Shown here in pieces: positions 1 to 9,759 of a DNA stretch of 64,000 nucleotides. This DNA is from Chryseobacterium sp. ISL-80 (lineage in GTDB: Bacteria > Bacillota > Bacilli > Bacillales > Cytobacillaceae), in assembly GCA_018613055.1 (NCBI GenBank), contig JAGGQZ010000004.1:62001-126000 (forward strand). The letters run 5' to 3'. How positions within the stretch are numbered: position 1 is the stretch's first letter; each line of letters opens with the position of its first letter. The translations under genes were made by a program, and so were the position numbers. Under the pieces are notes generated by a model that saw only the letters and a list, made by a program, of their open reading frames with translations, did no database searches and was not told the origin of the DNA.

Positions 1-459
1 ATCTTTAAAAACAACCACCCTGGCAATCGGATAGATTTTCTTTTCTTCCATAGTCTTTAGCATTTTTTTGGGGTCCTTGATATATGGCTTTCCAATCTCT
101 TTAAATGGAGAGTCATCACCCGGCTTGTATGTAAGAAAACCATGATCGTCTTTTATATCGATTACCATCGCATTTAAATCCGTCTCATCGACTAGTTTCA
201 CCAGACTGGAAAACTTCTCCCCTCCTGCTGAATTACCGGTAACATAGATTCCCCTGACTGCATCCGGATACTCAAACTGATAACCAGAGTCAAATTTGAA
301 CCTTTCCAGCTGTTCTGGTATTTCCCTGACCAATGACTGGTGTTCCCTGACTGGAAGTTTCTCCGTTTCCAGGGGTTTCGATTCAGCAAAAACTGTTCCG
401 CCTGCTTGCGAAAAAGAGGCAGCCAAGAGTGCTGCTGCTGCGATTTTTTTAAACTGCAC
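1..459 (-). CDS. Putative secreted glycoside hydrolase (DUF4015-like), C-terminus cut by window edge
   Basis: The reading frame is open from a GTG start at 459 to the window edge, giving 153 codons; GAAAGGAGAGG lies just upstream of the start. The first 25 or so residues form a signal peptide: basic start, Ala/Leu-rich core, then TVFA before the mature part. The segment VRGIYVTGNSAGG and then LNAMVIDIKDDHG resembles the start of the DUF4015 putative glycoside hydrolase family, which is thought to act on cell-wall or extracellular polysaccharide. Substrate is unknown and the catalytic part lies outside the window. It is the next gene after the opp operon on the same strand, beyond that operon's terminator. 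Confidence 0.6.
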   Translation of the reverse strand, partial: MQFKKIAAAALLAASFSQAGGTVFAESKPLETEKLPVREHQSLVREIPEQLERFKFDSGYQFEYPDAVRGIYVTGNSAGGEKFSSLVKLVDETDLNAMVIDIKDDHGFLTYKPGDDSPFKEIGKPYIKDPKKMLKTMEEKKIYPIARVVVFKD

Positions 460-597
460 AAACACCTCTCCTTTCAAAACGCACATCAATTATTTCTATA
501 TATATATTGTTATTTCTATTTTACCCACTTTCGACAGATTTAGATATTATAGAGTAATATTTTCATATGGAATTTATTCCCTCTTACTGAATTAAGC

Positions 598-630
598 AAA
601 AAAAAGGCGATCTCAAATTAAGAGATCGCT
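598..630 (-). terminator. Terminator of the opp operon
   Basis: On the minus strand, GCGATCTC (622-629) pairs with GAGATCGC (607-614) across a 7-nt loop, followed by a run of eight T just after the oppF stop codon. Confidence 0.85.
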
Positions 631-634
631 TTAA

Positions 635-1576
635 TTATTTTACATATTGTTGCTGATATTGTTTTAGTTCTTTTTCAGAGCAATAAACATAATGCCCCGG
701 GACAACCTCACGCATCTTCACTTCTTCTCCATCAGCATACTGATGTACATTCGGATCATATGTTTTGCGGCGGCGTGTACGCTCAGATTCAGGATCTGGA
801 AGCGGAATTGCCGACAGCAAGGATTGAGTATAAGGATGCAGTGGATTTTTGTACAATTCTTCAGCAGTCGTTAATTCAACCAGCTTACCAAAGTACATTA
901 CACCAATTCGATCACTGATATATTTTACCATTGAAAGGTCGTGTGCGATAAACAAGTATGTTAACCCTTTTTCACGCTGCAGTTTCTTCATCAGGTTTAC
1001 AACCTGTGCCTGAATGGAAACGTCTAATGCGGAAATTGGTTCGTCTGCAATAATAAATTCCGGCTGCACGGCAAGTGCACGTGCAATTCCGATACGCTGC
1101 CTTTGGCCGCCTGAAAATTCATGTGGGTATCGGTTGGCGTGTTCTCTGTTTAAGCCAACAGTTTCAAGGAGTTCATATACCCTTTCCATTCTTTCCTTCT
1201 TGCTTGTGGCCAGGCCATGAATATCGATGCCTTCAGCAATAACATCGGATACTTTCATCCTTGGATTCAGGGATGCATAAGGATCTTGGAAAATCATTTG
1301 CATACTTCTGTTGAATTTCTTTAAATCTTTTTTACTTTTCTTGCCGTGTACGTTTTCACCTTTGTAAAGGACATCTCCATCTGTTGCTTCGTAAAGCCTG
1401 ATGATTGTGCGTCCAGTTGTGGACTTGCCACAGCCTGATTCTCCAACCAGTCCAAGAGTCTCTCCTTTAAAGATATCAAAAGTAATTCCGTCAATCGCTT
1501 TTACTTCATTTGGTTGACCAATATTGAAGTATTGCTTCAGATTCTTTATTTCAAGAAGTTTTTCTCTATTTTCCAT
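635..1576 (-). CDS. oppF: Oligopeptide ABC importer ATP-binding protein OppF
   Basis: One of two ATPases that power oligopeptide uptake through OppBC at the cytoplasmic membrane. Walker A GESGCGKST is at residues 45-53, the ABC signature SGGQRQR near 155-161 and Walker B FIIADEP near 174-180. The C-terminal oligopeptide-transporter tail is present, but the Cys-x6-C/CP-x5-C cluster motif seen in the App ATPases of this window is absent: only one Cys lies near the end. Last gene of oppABCDF, 22 bp after oppD. Length 313 aa is normal for OppF. Assignment to F rather than D rests on order and on the HEFSGGQRQR version of the signature. Confidence 0.93.
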   Translation of the reverse strand: MENREKLLEIKNLKQYFNIGQPNEVKAIDGITFDIFKGETLGLVGESGCGKSTTGRTIIRLYEATDGDVLYKGENVHGKKSKKDLKKFNRSMQMIFQDPYASLNPRMKVSDVIAEGIDIHGLATSKKERMERVYELLETVGLNREHANRYPHEFSGGQRQRIGIARALAVQPEFIIADEPISALDVSIQAQVVNLMKKLQREKGLTYLFIAHDLSMVKYISDRIGVMYFGKLVELTTAEELYKNPLHPYTQSLLSAIPLPDPESERTRRRKTYDPNVHQYADGEEVKMREVVPGHYVYCSEKELKQYQQQYVK

Positions 1577-1598
1577 CAGCCAGTCCTCCTCCTACAGT

Positions 1599-2633
1599 TT
1601 ATTTCATGCCCATGAATTTGCGCATTCTGCTCTTCACAGCTTCCGGTGGTTCTACCTTAGGAGCATCCGGATGCAACAGCCATGTAGCAGCATAATGTGT
1701 ATCGGACACTTTAAACATTGGAGGCTGTTCTTCTAGATCAATTTGCATTGCATATTCATTTCGTGGTGCAAAGGCATCACCCTTCGGCGGATGCAATAAG
1801 TTTGGCGGTGTTCCAGGAATTGCATATAGCTCTTCTTCCTTAGCATCAAGACTTGGCATTGAACTGATCAATCCCCAAGTATAAGGATGCTGCGGATTGT
1901 AAAACACTTCGTCAACAGTTCCAATTTCAACTATTTTACCACCATACATTACGGCAACCCTGTCTGCTACGTTCGCGACAACACCAAGGTCATGAGTAAT
2001 GAAGATAATAGAAGTATCAATTTTTTTCTGCAAATCCTTCATCAATTCCAAAATCTGCGCCTGGATGGTTACATCCAATGCAGTTGTTGGCTCATCAGCA
2101 ATCAGGACCTTTGGATTACACGCTAATGCAATCGCAATAACAACCCTTTGTCTCATACCGCCAGAGAATTGGTGCGGATATTGCTTGATTCTTAATTCTG
2201 GTTTAGGAATACCTACTAGCTTCAACAGCTGTAATGCGCGTTCCCTTGCCGCGGATTTACTCATATTTTGATGTTTGATCAGCGGCTCCATGATTTGCTT
2301 GCCAACAGTCATTGTTGGATTCAAGGAAGTCATAGGATCCTGGAAAATCATAGAGATATCCTTACCGCGAATCTTTTGCATCTGCCTGTCAGTTAAGTTT
2401 GTCAGGTCTTTACCTTCAAACAAAATTTCTCCCTGCTTGATTTCGGAATTTCCTGGAGGCAGCAACCTCATGATTGCCTTTGTCGTTACAGATTTGCCTG
2501 AACCAGACTCACCTACAATTGCTAGTGTTTCTCCCTTTTTCAGTTCAAAGTTCACACCGCGGATTGCTTTTACTTCGCCCGCAAATGTATGGAAAGAGAT
2601 ATTTAAATCTTTAACCTCTAAAATATTTTCCAT
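1599..2633 (-). CDS. oppD: Oligopeptide ABC importer ATP-binding protein OppD
   Basis: ATPase partner of OppF. Walker A GESGSGKS near residue 40, signature SGGMRQR near 150 and Walker B VLIADEPTTALD near 170 are intact. The region where App-type ATPases carry a cysteine cluster here reads DAFAPRNEYAMQ with no Cys. I chose the ATG at 2633 because AAGGGCAGGTGA sits 5 nt upstream; an in-frame GTG nine bases earlier is part of that ribosome site and a poorer choice. Follows oppC by 17 bp in the same operon. Confidence 0.93.
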   Translation of the reverse strand: MENILEVKDLNISFHTFAGEVKAIRGVNFELKKGETLAIVGESGSGKSVTTKAIMRLLPPGNSEIKQGEILFEGKDLTNLTDRQMQKIRGKDISMIFQDPMTSLNPTMTVGKQIMEPLIKHQNMSKSAARERALQLLKLVGIPKPELRIKQYPHQFSGGMRQRVVIAIALACNPKVLIADEPTTALDVTIQAQILELMKDLQKKIDTSIIFITHDLGVVANVADRVAVMYGGKIVEIGTVDEVFYNPQHPYTWGLISSMPSLDAKEEELYAIPGTPPNLLHPPKGDAFAPRNEYAMQIDLEEQPPMFKVSDTHYAATWLLHPDAPKVEPPEAVKSRMRKFMGMK

Positions 2634-2650
2634 TATATTCACCTGCCCTT

Positions 2651-3679
2651 TTAATCGCGCATTTTCGGATCAAGCGCATCACGCAATCCGTCTGCCAGCA
2701 TATTGAATGTAATCATGATAAGACTGATGATAACAGCTGGGATGATCATCTCATGTGGATGCAATCTTAATACTTTAAATCCTTCATCAATTAAAGTACC
2801 CAATGAAGCTAGTGGGTCCTGCAGACCAAGTCCAATAAAGCTTAGGAATGCTTCAAAGAAAATCGCGTTTGGAATAGTAAACATGGTGTTAATAATAATG
2901 ACACCTGCAAGGTTAGGAAGTAAATGTTTGGAAATAATCTTCCCGTCAGAATTACCTAATGTTTTAGATGCAAGAACAAATTCTTGTTCTTTTAGCTTTA
3001 AAACCTGTGCACGGACAACACGTGCCATTCCAACCCAACCCGTTATAGTCAGAGCGACAGTAATTGAGATGATACCTGGCTGAAGTACAAGAATCATTAA
3101 TATTACAACGATCATTGTAGGAATACCAACAAGGACTTCTGTGATCCTTTGCATGACATTATCCAGACGGCCGCCATAATACCCTGATACCGCTCCATAG
3201 GCAACACCAATAATCATATCAATCAGCGCTGCAAGCAAAGCAATATACAAAGAGATTTGGGTTCCCTTCCAAGTACGTGTGAAAAGGTCGCGTCCTAACG
3301 CGTCAGTACCAAACCAATAATACTCGTCTACTTTTTTAACTTCATACAGATTAATTTCTTTGCCAGCTTTATTTACCTTAACTCCATCAAAAGGGAGCCA
3401 ACTGATATTTTCAAGCCCCTGGATTCTTGGCGGCAAATTATTATGGCTGACTTTTTGTGTATCAAAATCTTTTCCACTAATTAAAGGGCCAATGAAGGCC
3501 ATTAAAACAAGCAGAACCATAACAATTAAACTTGCCAGTGCACCTTTGTTCTTACGCACACGCATCCAAGCATCCTGCCAAAAGGTTAAGCTTGGCTTGT
3601 TAATTTCTTCGCTTTTAGCTGAATCAATGATTGCAGGCTGAAAGCGATCTTTTGAAATTTTCGTTTCAAGATTAGCCAT
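2651..3679 (-). CDS. oppC: Oligopeptide ABC importer permease OppC
   Basis: Inner-membrane permease subunit. An N-terminal cytoplasmic stretch is followed by a first transmembrane segment (LASLIVMVLLVLMAFIGPLI) and then the BPD_transp_1 domain. An EAFLSFIGLGLQDP motif, typical of OppC-type permeases, is near residue 275. 342 aa; it carries an extracytoplasmic insert between the first two membrane segments, as OppC proteins do. Its ATG overlaps the oppB stop by one base (TAATG), indicating translational coupling. Confidence 0.93.
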   Translation of the reverse strand: MANLETKISKDRFQPAIIDSAKSEEINKPSLTFWQDAWMRVRKNKGALASLIVMVLLVLMAFIGPLISGKDFDTQKVSHNNLPPRIQGLENISWLPFDGVKVNKAGKEINLYEVKKVDEYYWFGTDALGRDLFTRTWKGTQISLYIALLAALIDMIIGVAYGAVSGYYGGRLDNVMQRITEVLVGIPTMIVVILMILVLQPGIISITVALTITGWVGMARVVRAQVLKLKEQEFVLASKTLGNSDGKIISKHLLPNLAGVIIINTMFTIPNAIFFEAFLSFIGLGLQDPLASLGTLIDEGFKVLRLHPHEMIIPAVIISLIMITFNMLADGLRDALDPKMRD

Positions 3680-4608
3680 TACTTTTTACCTCCTGACAGT
3701 CTGATCCGTGGATCAATGATTCCATATAAAATATCCACGACAAGGATGATCACTACAAATAAAGCAGCAAATAAAATGGTTGTTCCCATGATAACAGGGT
3801 AATCATTAACTGTAATAGATTTTACAAACTGCTCTCCTAAACCAGGAATAGCAAATATCTTTTCTACTACTAGTGAGCCTGTCATCAAAGAGATAGCCAA
3901 AGGTCCGAGTACGGTTACCAAAGGAATAAGTGCGTTCCTCAAGGCATGTTTTACTGCGATTTCATAGTAACTTGCGCCTTTTGCTTTAGCAAGAAGAATG
4001 TAATCCGACCCTAAAACTTCAATCATTTCTGTTCTCATGAATCGGGCTGAAATTGCTATTGGGAAAATAGATAATGCAATGGTTGGCAGGATTGTATATT
4101 CAAATCCTTTCCAGAATAGCACTGGGAACCAGCCTAATTTTACAGCTACAAAATATTGAAGAAGACCAGCAAAAACAAAGTTTGGAACAGCCTTGCCCAA
4201 TACTGCAATAAATGTTGCACTATAATCTACCCATGTATTTTGTCTAAGAGCGGCAAATATACCGAGTATGATGCCTAATAAGGTACCAACAATCATAGCC
4301 TGAGCACCTAATTGCATGGATGGGCCTAGACGCTTGATCATTAGGTCCGTTACAGGTGTGTTATTAAATTGAAATGAAATGCCCAGATCTCCTTGTAGCA
4401 GGTTGCCAATATATTTAGCATATTGTACAGGCACTGGCTGGTCCAACCCATACTTAGCTTTCATTATTTGCAATTGCGCAGGCGGCAATTTAGCTGCACT
4501 CGCAAATGGCGTACCCGGAATGATTTTCATTAAGAAAAACGTTATGGACGCAATAATGAAAAGCGTTAAAATCATAAAGAGAATCCTTTTAGCCAGGTAT
4601 TTTCCCAT
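3679..4608 (-). CDS. oppB: Oligopeptide ABC importer permease OppB
   Basis: Inner-membrane permease with about six membrane segments and the BPD_transp_1 fold; the typical RAKGASYYEIAVKHALRNALIPLVT coupling region occurs near residue 200. I chose ATG 4608, eight nt after AGGAGG; an in-frame GTG nine bases earlier lies too close to that site. It pairs with OppC to form the channel. It is separated from oppA by 138 bp that contain a strong hairpin, so oppB to oppF are probably made in lower amounts than oppA. Confidence 0.93.
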   Translation of the reverse strand: MGKYLAKRILFMILTLFIIASITFFLMKIIPGTPFASAAKLPPAQLQIMKAKYGLDQPVPVQYAKYIGNLLQGDLGISFQFNNTPVTDLMIKRLGPSMQLGAQAMIVGTLLGIILGIFAALRQNTWVDYSATFIAVLGKAVPNFVFAGLLQYFVAVKLGWFPVLFWKGFEYTILPTIALSIFPIAISARFMRTEMIEVLGSDYILLAKAKGASYYEIAVKHALRNALIPLVTVLGPLAISLMTGSLVVEKIFAIPGLGEQFVKSITVNDYPVIMGTTILFAALFVVIILVVDILYGIIDPRIRLSGGKK

Positions 4609-4670
4609 AGTGTGCACCTCCTATATTGTTTCAATTTTCCCTATTGTTCGACAAATGCCATACAGGGAAA

Positions 4671-4698
4671 AAGAGAGTATATCTAGATATACTCTCTT
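4671..4698 (-). terminator. Hairpin between oppA and oppB (partial terminator or mRNA stabiliser)
   Basis: A perfect 28-base palindrome centred on CTAG (arms AAGAGAGTATAT and its complement) followed on the minus strand by CTTTTTCCC. It sits inside the operon, where it would allow more substrate-binding protein than permease to be made. That role is inferred from position. Confidence 0.65.
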
Positions 4699-4746
4699 TC
4701 TATCATCAGAATTATTACCTTCTGAAATAAGAAACTGCTTTAGTTA

Positions 4747-6450
4747 TTATTCTGCTTCAGTAATCTTAACCCACTGGAAGCTATAGTCAGGACCGTAGTT
4801 GTAGATCGCAAGACCTTTAACACCTGGGTTCAATAGGATGTTAGCAGCACGCTGGTAAACTGGTGCTAAACCATAGTCTTCTCCAAGCATGATTCTTTCA
4901 GCTTCCTGTTGTGCTTCCCATTGAGCTTTTTCATCAGTTGCAAGTTTGCCTTGAGCATCCTTGATCAGCTGATCGTACTTAGGATTTGAATATCCCATTC
5001 TGTTGCTTCCGCCATCAGTGATCCAAAGGTCAGTGAACGATAATGCGTTACCGTAGTCAGGACCCCATCCAGCGAATTGAAGATCATAATCCATAGCGTT
5101 GTCACGCTCTAGACGTACTGCGAAAGGAACACTTTCAAGTTTGATAGTCAAACCTGGAAGGTTAGTTTCCAATTGGTTCTTGATGTAAGCGTCAGTTTTC
5201 TTAGCTGCTTCAGTGTCTCCACCAAGGTAGCGAAGCTCAAGCTTATCTACGCCAAGTTCCTTAAGCCCAGTTTCCCAAGCCTTTTTAGCTTCTTCAGCAT
5301 TGAAAGTTACAATGTCGCCATTCTTTTCACGGAAATCTTCGCCGTCAAGAGTTACGAAATCTTTTGGTACGAAGTAGTTAGCAGCAACGGAACCATTGTT
5401 CAGGATGCTTGCAGCAAGGTCTTCTTTGTTGAAGCCCATTGCGATTGCTTTACGGATGTTCACGTTTTTAAGAGCTTCGTTCTTCTGGTTCAATTTGATC
5501 CAGAATACAGTTGGCTCCATCCAGCTAAGCATACGCTCGTCGCCTTCGTATGAAGGAACGATATCAGAAGAAAGCAATCCAGTCATGTCTGTTTCGCCAG
5601 CTTCAAATGCGTTTACAGCAGAGTTTGAATCTTTTACTACGTTTACAGTGATTTTCTCAAGAGTTACATCTTTAGCATTCCAGTAATTCTCGTTCTTTTC
5701 AAGTACCCACTCAGTGGCATCAGTACCTTCCCACTTAGTCATCTTGAAAGGTCCGTTGTAAAGTAAGTTTTCAGCATTGCTTGCGAAAGCTTCGCCTTTC
5801 TCTTCAACAAACTTCTGGTTTTGCGGATAGAATGTTGGGAAAGCGAATAGGTCAGCCCAGTATACTACAGGCTTATCAAGAGTTACTTCCAAAGTCTTGT
5901 CGTCAATTGCCTTAACGCCAAGTGTATTAAGGTCGTAGTCTTTCTTTTTTGCTCCAGCTTCAGTGATTTCTGCAGCACCCTTGATCTTGCCGCCCATCAT
6001 GTAAGGACCATATGGAGAAGCAGTTGCAGGGTCGATTGCGCGCTGCCAAGCATACACGAAATCATGAGCTGTTACAGGCTCGCCGTTAGACCATTTAGAA
6101 TCACGAAGTTTGAAAGTGTAAACAGTCTTGTCTTCGCTGATTTCTGGTTCGCCATCAGCAAGTGCAGGTACTGGCTTGTGGTTCTGGTCAAGGCGGTAAA
6201 GACCTTCACCTACGTTGTTTATGTAAGTGAAACTTGTAGAACCTTCAGCTAGGACAGTGTCCATTGTTGGGATCTCGGAAGAATCCAACATTCTTAATTC
6301 TTGTGGTACGTTAGCAGTTTCTTCGCCTGTTGTGCCTTCATCAGCAGGCTTTTCTTCTCCAGTTTCTTTCTTATCTCCGCTGCACGCAGTCAGAAATAGA
6401 GAGAATACTAGAGTCAAAACTAATAGCAATGAAAATTTAGACTTTTTCAA
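4747..6450 (-). CDS. oppA: Oligopeptide-binding lipoprotein OppA
   Basis: Extracellular receptor that captures oligopeptides and hands them to OppBC. The N-terminus has a lipoprotein signal, with lipobox LTAC placing the lipid on Cys23; an acidic linker follows and then the SBP_bac_5 domain (567 aa in all). The start is TTG at 6450, preceded by AGAGGGGGCAAAAC; no ATG fits. It is the first gene of oppABCDF. A sigma-A-type promoter and a CodY-like site lie upstream (separate entries). In other bacilli this receptor imports signalling peptides for competence and sporulation as well as nutrients. Confidence 0.93.
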   Translation of the reverse strand: MKKSKFSLLLVLTLVFSLFLTACSGDKKETGEEKPADEGTTGEETANVPQELRMLDSSEIPTMDTVLAEGSTSFTYINNVGEGLYRLDQNHKPVPALADGEPEISEDKTVYTFKLRDSKWSNGEPVTAHDFVYAWQRAIDPATASPYGPYMMGGKIKGAAEITEAGAKKKDYDLNTLGVKAIDDKTLEVTLDKPVVYWADLFAFPTFYPQNQKFVEEKGEAFASNAENLLYNGPFKMTKWEGTDATEWVLEKNENYWNAKDVTLEKITVNVVKDSNSAVNAFEAGETDMTGLLSSDIVPSYEGDERMLSWMEPTVFWIKLNQKNEALKNVNIRKAIAMGFNKEDLAASILNNGSVAANYFVPKDFVTLDGEDFREKNGDIVTFNAEEAKKAWETGLKELGVDKLELRYLGGDTEAAKKTDAYIKNQLETNLPGLTIKLESVPFAVRLERDNAMDYDLQFAGWGPDYGNALSFTDLWITDGGSNRMGYSNPKYDQLIKDAQGKLATDEKAQWEAQQEAERIMLGEDYGLAPVYQRAANILLNPGVKGLAIYNYGPDYSFQWVKITEAE

Positions 6451-6472
6451 AGTTTTGCCCCCTCTTTTTTGT

Positions 6473-6487
6473 TGTTTTCTGAAAACT
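6473..6487 (-). promoter_or_regulatory. CodY-like operator in the oppA leader
   Basis: The minus strand reads AGTTTTCAGAAAACA, matching the CodY consensus AATTTTCWGAAAATT at 12 of 15 positions. It lies about 7-21 bases downstream of the inferred oppA start, where a bound repressor would block the polymerase. Known for the family: CodY represses peptide uptake operons when branched-chain amino acids are plentiful. Three-mismatch sites arise by chance in AT-rich DNA. Confidence 0.4.
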
Positions 6488-6500
6488 TTTTACATTCCCT

Positions 6501-6529
6501 ATTATACATAGATTAATTTAAATGTTCAA
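6501..6529 (-). promoter_or_regulatory. oppA promoter
   Basis: Minus-strand TTGAAC (6529-6524), a 17-bp spacer and a consensus TATAAT (6506-6501). It places the start near 6494, about 45 bases ahead of the oppA start codon. Confidence 0.7.
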
Positions 6530-6589
6530 TATTTTTGCGAGAAAAATTTACAACTTTGAAACAATAGTAATAAATTTCCTGCTTGATTT

Positions 6590-6599
6590 ATGTTATAAT
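6590..6599 (+). promoter_or_regulatory. Possible extended -10 promoter of the DUF3899 gene
   Basis: TGTTATAAT (6591-6599) is an extended -10 element; no good -35 hexamer is visible. It is about 120 bases ahead of the start codon at 6723. Confidence 0.35.
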
Positions 6600-6722
6600 G
6601 GTGACTTATAAGCCTTTCTTTAGCAAAATCAATATGTTGCCTATTGTAATATTTGAGTTTTTTAGAGACTTTATTTGAGATATTACTTTTATAAAATAGT
6701 AATTCAAGGGAGAATCGGTAAA

Positions 6723-7088
6723 ATGCGCAATAGAGTTGGGAAAATTTTTTTTGGTTTTTTTTCATCGCAACTAATAATTCTCATCCTCTCTTTACTCTAT
6801 CATAGGAGTTTAACCTTACTGAGTTATATCGATATTTCATTTTATATTGCTAGTGCACTATTATTCACTTCATTAATTGTCTATAGTGTCAATTCAGGAT
6901 TCTTTGACACAATGTCTTATTCGTTCCGGACCGTTTTTTCAAAGAAGGAAGACGGTGAGAAGAAAAAGTCTTTTGAAGATATGACCCCTTTGTCTGAGTT
7001 GGTCACCTTCAATGCGAATCCTCTTCTCATCGTCGGCCTTCTTGATTTAGCCTTAATGCTTGCAGCCCTTTACGTTTACTATTTGTAA
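6723..7088 (+). CDS. DUF3899 family membrane protein
   Basis: A 121-aa protein of unknown function. Two hydrophobic stretches near the start (about residues 5-22 and 31-57) and one at the end (about 98-118) indicate a three-segment membrane protein with a basic, Lys-rich cytoplasmic loop between (around residues 70-90). It is recognised as DUF3899 from the pattern SLLYHRSLTLLSYIDISFYI and SLIVYSVNSGFFD. ATG 6723 is preceded by AAGGGAGA; longer in-frame starts lack a ribosome site. It lies between oppA and the trpS T-box, the usual place for this family in bacilli. No function can be assigned. Confidence 0.75.
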   Translation: MRNRVGKIFFGFFSSQLIILILSLLYHRSLTLLSYIDISFYIASALLFTSLIVYSVNSGFFDTMSYSFRTVFSKKEDGEKKKSFEDMTPLSELVTFNANPLLIVGLLDLALMLAALYVYYL

Positions 7089-7104
7089 ATTAATCCTGAT
7101 CCAC

Positions 7105-7133
7105 TTGCTTATGATATGAAATTTGATTATAAT
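7105..7133 (+). promoter_or_regulatory. trpS promoter
   Basis: TTGCTT (7105-7110), a 17-bp spacer and TATAAT (7128-7133), placed just ahead of the T-box leader. Confidence 0.7.
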
Positions 7134-7154
7134 TATTTTTAATAAATCTTTAAA

Positions 7155-7402
7155 AGCAATGAAGAAGAATAGTACATTTGTTCAAGGCTTCTCAGAGAGT
7201 TTGTGGTTGGTGAAAACAAACAGCCTGGCATTTGGAATGGACTTCCGAGCTTCTGGTTCGAAACTAAGTAGATCCAGGCGTAAATCCTGCGTTAAAGGAA
7301 GCCATGCTTCATGAGCATGGGCAGAGTGACTCATTCGTGAGTAATTAGGGTGGCAACACGGACCATTCGTCCCTACATATTAGGGGGCGAATGGTCTTTT
7401 TT
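7155..7402 (+). promoter_or_regulatory. T-box riboswitch (tryptophan) controlling trpS
   Basis: The leader has the T-box hallmark AGGGTGGCAACACG at 7347-7360. This is followed by a terminator in which GACCATTCGTCCCTA (7361-7375) pairs with TAGGGGGCGAATGGTC (7381-7396), then six T. Stem I elements are visible: AGTA at about 7170, GGTTGG near 7205, and a specifier UGG (Trp) at 7238-7240 in GAATGGAC. Uncharged tRNA-Trp would pair with the UGG and with the T-box, favouring the antiterminator and so trpS expression when tryptophan is short. Confidence 0.95.
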
Positions 7403-7444
7403 GTGTTCTTTTTCCCTTGCAATCAGGAAAAAGAATCATAATAG

Positions 7445-8449
<1,005 letters not shown>

Positions 8450-8450
8450 G

Positions 8451-8492
8451 CAGAAAAGGAGCTGGCATGTACCAGCTCCTTTCTGTCTTTTT
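8451..8492 (+). terminator. trpS terminator
   Basis: Arms AAAGGAGCTGG and CCAGCTCCTTT flank a short loop immediately after the trpS stop, followed by a T-rich tail. Confidence 0.9.
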
Positions 8493-8540
8493 ATTAAAGA
8501 ATTTTTCAACCCAAACTTCTCAAGACACTGGTCTTAAAAC

Positions 8541-8565
8541 AAAAAGAGCTGATTTCATCAGCTCC
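8541..8565 (-). terminator. yjbA terminator
   Basis: Minus-strand GAGCTGAT / ATCAGCTC hairpin with a 3-nt loop, followed by TTTTTGTTTT, at the yjbA stop codon. Confidence 0.85.
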
Positions 8566-9311
8566 TAGTTCACTTTTGGACCGTGCTCCATCTCCCATAA
8601 TTTTTCAAAGAATGCCTGGCCCTTTATGATATTTTCACAGAAATTCTCATGCTTTCCTGACCAGCCGAATTTTGTTTCATCATATAATCTTTCCCATACC
8701 TCTTCAAAGGAAAGCTGTTGGATCTCTTCATATTGTTCAGGTTTCCATTCAGTGAACCAGTAGCGAACTTCAGCTACGTTTTTAGAAGAGTTCAACTGGT
8801 CCATCGCCATAAACAACAACTGCTTCAATTGTCTTTCTTTCCGGGTCAATCCCCTCATTAAATCTGGGGAAGGCGATAAGATATGGAAATCCTTCAGAGC
8901 AGTTTGGTCATTGAACCCATACTGAATCGTATCCTGATTTTCAATCATTTCATAAACTAGCTGTTCCTGTCTTGGAATCAGCCGGCTTTTGCGTATTGGG
9001 ATATTGTAACCGATGGTATCTACAGCAAGAATTCCTGTTCCATCAGAAACAACGAAACAATAATCAAGCTGTGTGCGTTCATGATTTTTCCTCAAGTATG
9101 CCTTGCGGTAAATGTCATCCAGAAGCTGTTGAGGCAACTCTGATAAATCGTTCTCAATGTAATTAAATAATAGATGGTCAATTTTCAGCAGCGGCACCTG
9201 GTCAAGGAGCTCAACTCCATCATCCTTGCGCCACTCATGAAAGTGGCAGACATTATAGCCGTTCTCTTCCCCTTCGAACCAGTTTACCCAGACATCATGA
9301 AGATACAACAT
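8565..9311 (-). CDS. yjbA: UPF0736 / DUF3603 family protein YjbA
   Basis: 248-aa soluble protein with no signal peptide or membrane segment, recognised from its start [20 protein letters not shown], which is strongly conserved in bacilli. Function unknown in any species I know of. Position between the app operon and trpS matches B. subtilis. The start ATG 9311 has GTGAGGGG upstream. It is transcribed away from the app operon and convergently with trpS. Confidence 0.88.
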   Translation of the reverse strand: MLYLHDVWVNWFEGEENGYNVCHFHEWRKDDGVELLDQVPLLKIDHLLFNYIENDLSELPQQLLDDIYRKAYLRKNHERTQLDYCFVVSDGTGILAVDTIGYNIPIRKSRLIPRQEQLVYEMIENQDTIQYGFNDQTALKDFHILSPSPDLMRGLTRKERQLKQLLFMAMDQLNSSKNVAEVRYWFTEWKPEQYEEIQQLSFEEVWERLYDETKFGWSGKHENFCENIIKGQAFFEKLWEMEHGPKVN

Positions 9312-9392
9312 GATTTATAACCCCTCACTTCAAGAAACTGTTTGTCCATCAGTATGGGCAGCACCAAGTAAAATTATTCCTTAAAAGGAAGA

Positions 9393-9635
9393 TCAATTTT
9401 CCTCATGATTATGTGGCCAGTATATACTTAACCAGATGACGCTAATTCCCGCTGGAAGAAGATAACACTCCACCCTCCGAGATATAAAGGCTAAATACTC
9501 ATCAACTCCGTGCCCAGCCGTAATCATATTCAAATAAGCGATCGTGCTGATTCCCCCCGAAACAGCTAAACCAAAACCAATCGTCAAAACAAACAACCTA
9601 AAAATCATCAAATTGGCTCTTTTCACAATTGACAT
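9393..9635 (-). CDS. Small two-segment membrane protein, unknown function
   Basis: 80 aa with hydrophobic stretches at about residues 11-35 and 57-70 and a charged C-terminus. No domain recognised. The ATG at 9635 has only a weak ribosome site; a GTG four codons later is an alternative. It lies on the same strand as yjbA, 81 bp upstream of it, and next to the first 52-bp array. Coding is supported by the membrane-protein pattern, not by motif. Confidence 0.5.
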   Translation of the reverse strand: MSIVKRANLMIFRLFVLTIGFGLAVSGGISTIAYLNMITAGHGVDEYLAFISRRVECYLLPAGISVIWLSIYWPHNHEEN

Positions 9636-9759
9636 TTACATCATACAACCTACTCACCCCGGCCTGTCCATTTTATATATACATATGAAGGAAGTGGGTA
9701 AGACAGTACAGGAAGCAGAATTAATTGTACATGCAGTTGGGTAGGAAAGTATACTAATT

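Noticed and set aside
6526-6765. 79-aa minus-strand frame upstream of oppA
   Set aside because: AT-rich, low-complexity, no ribosome site, overlaps the DUF3899 gene and promoter elements.
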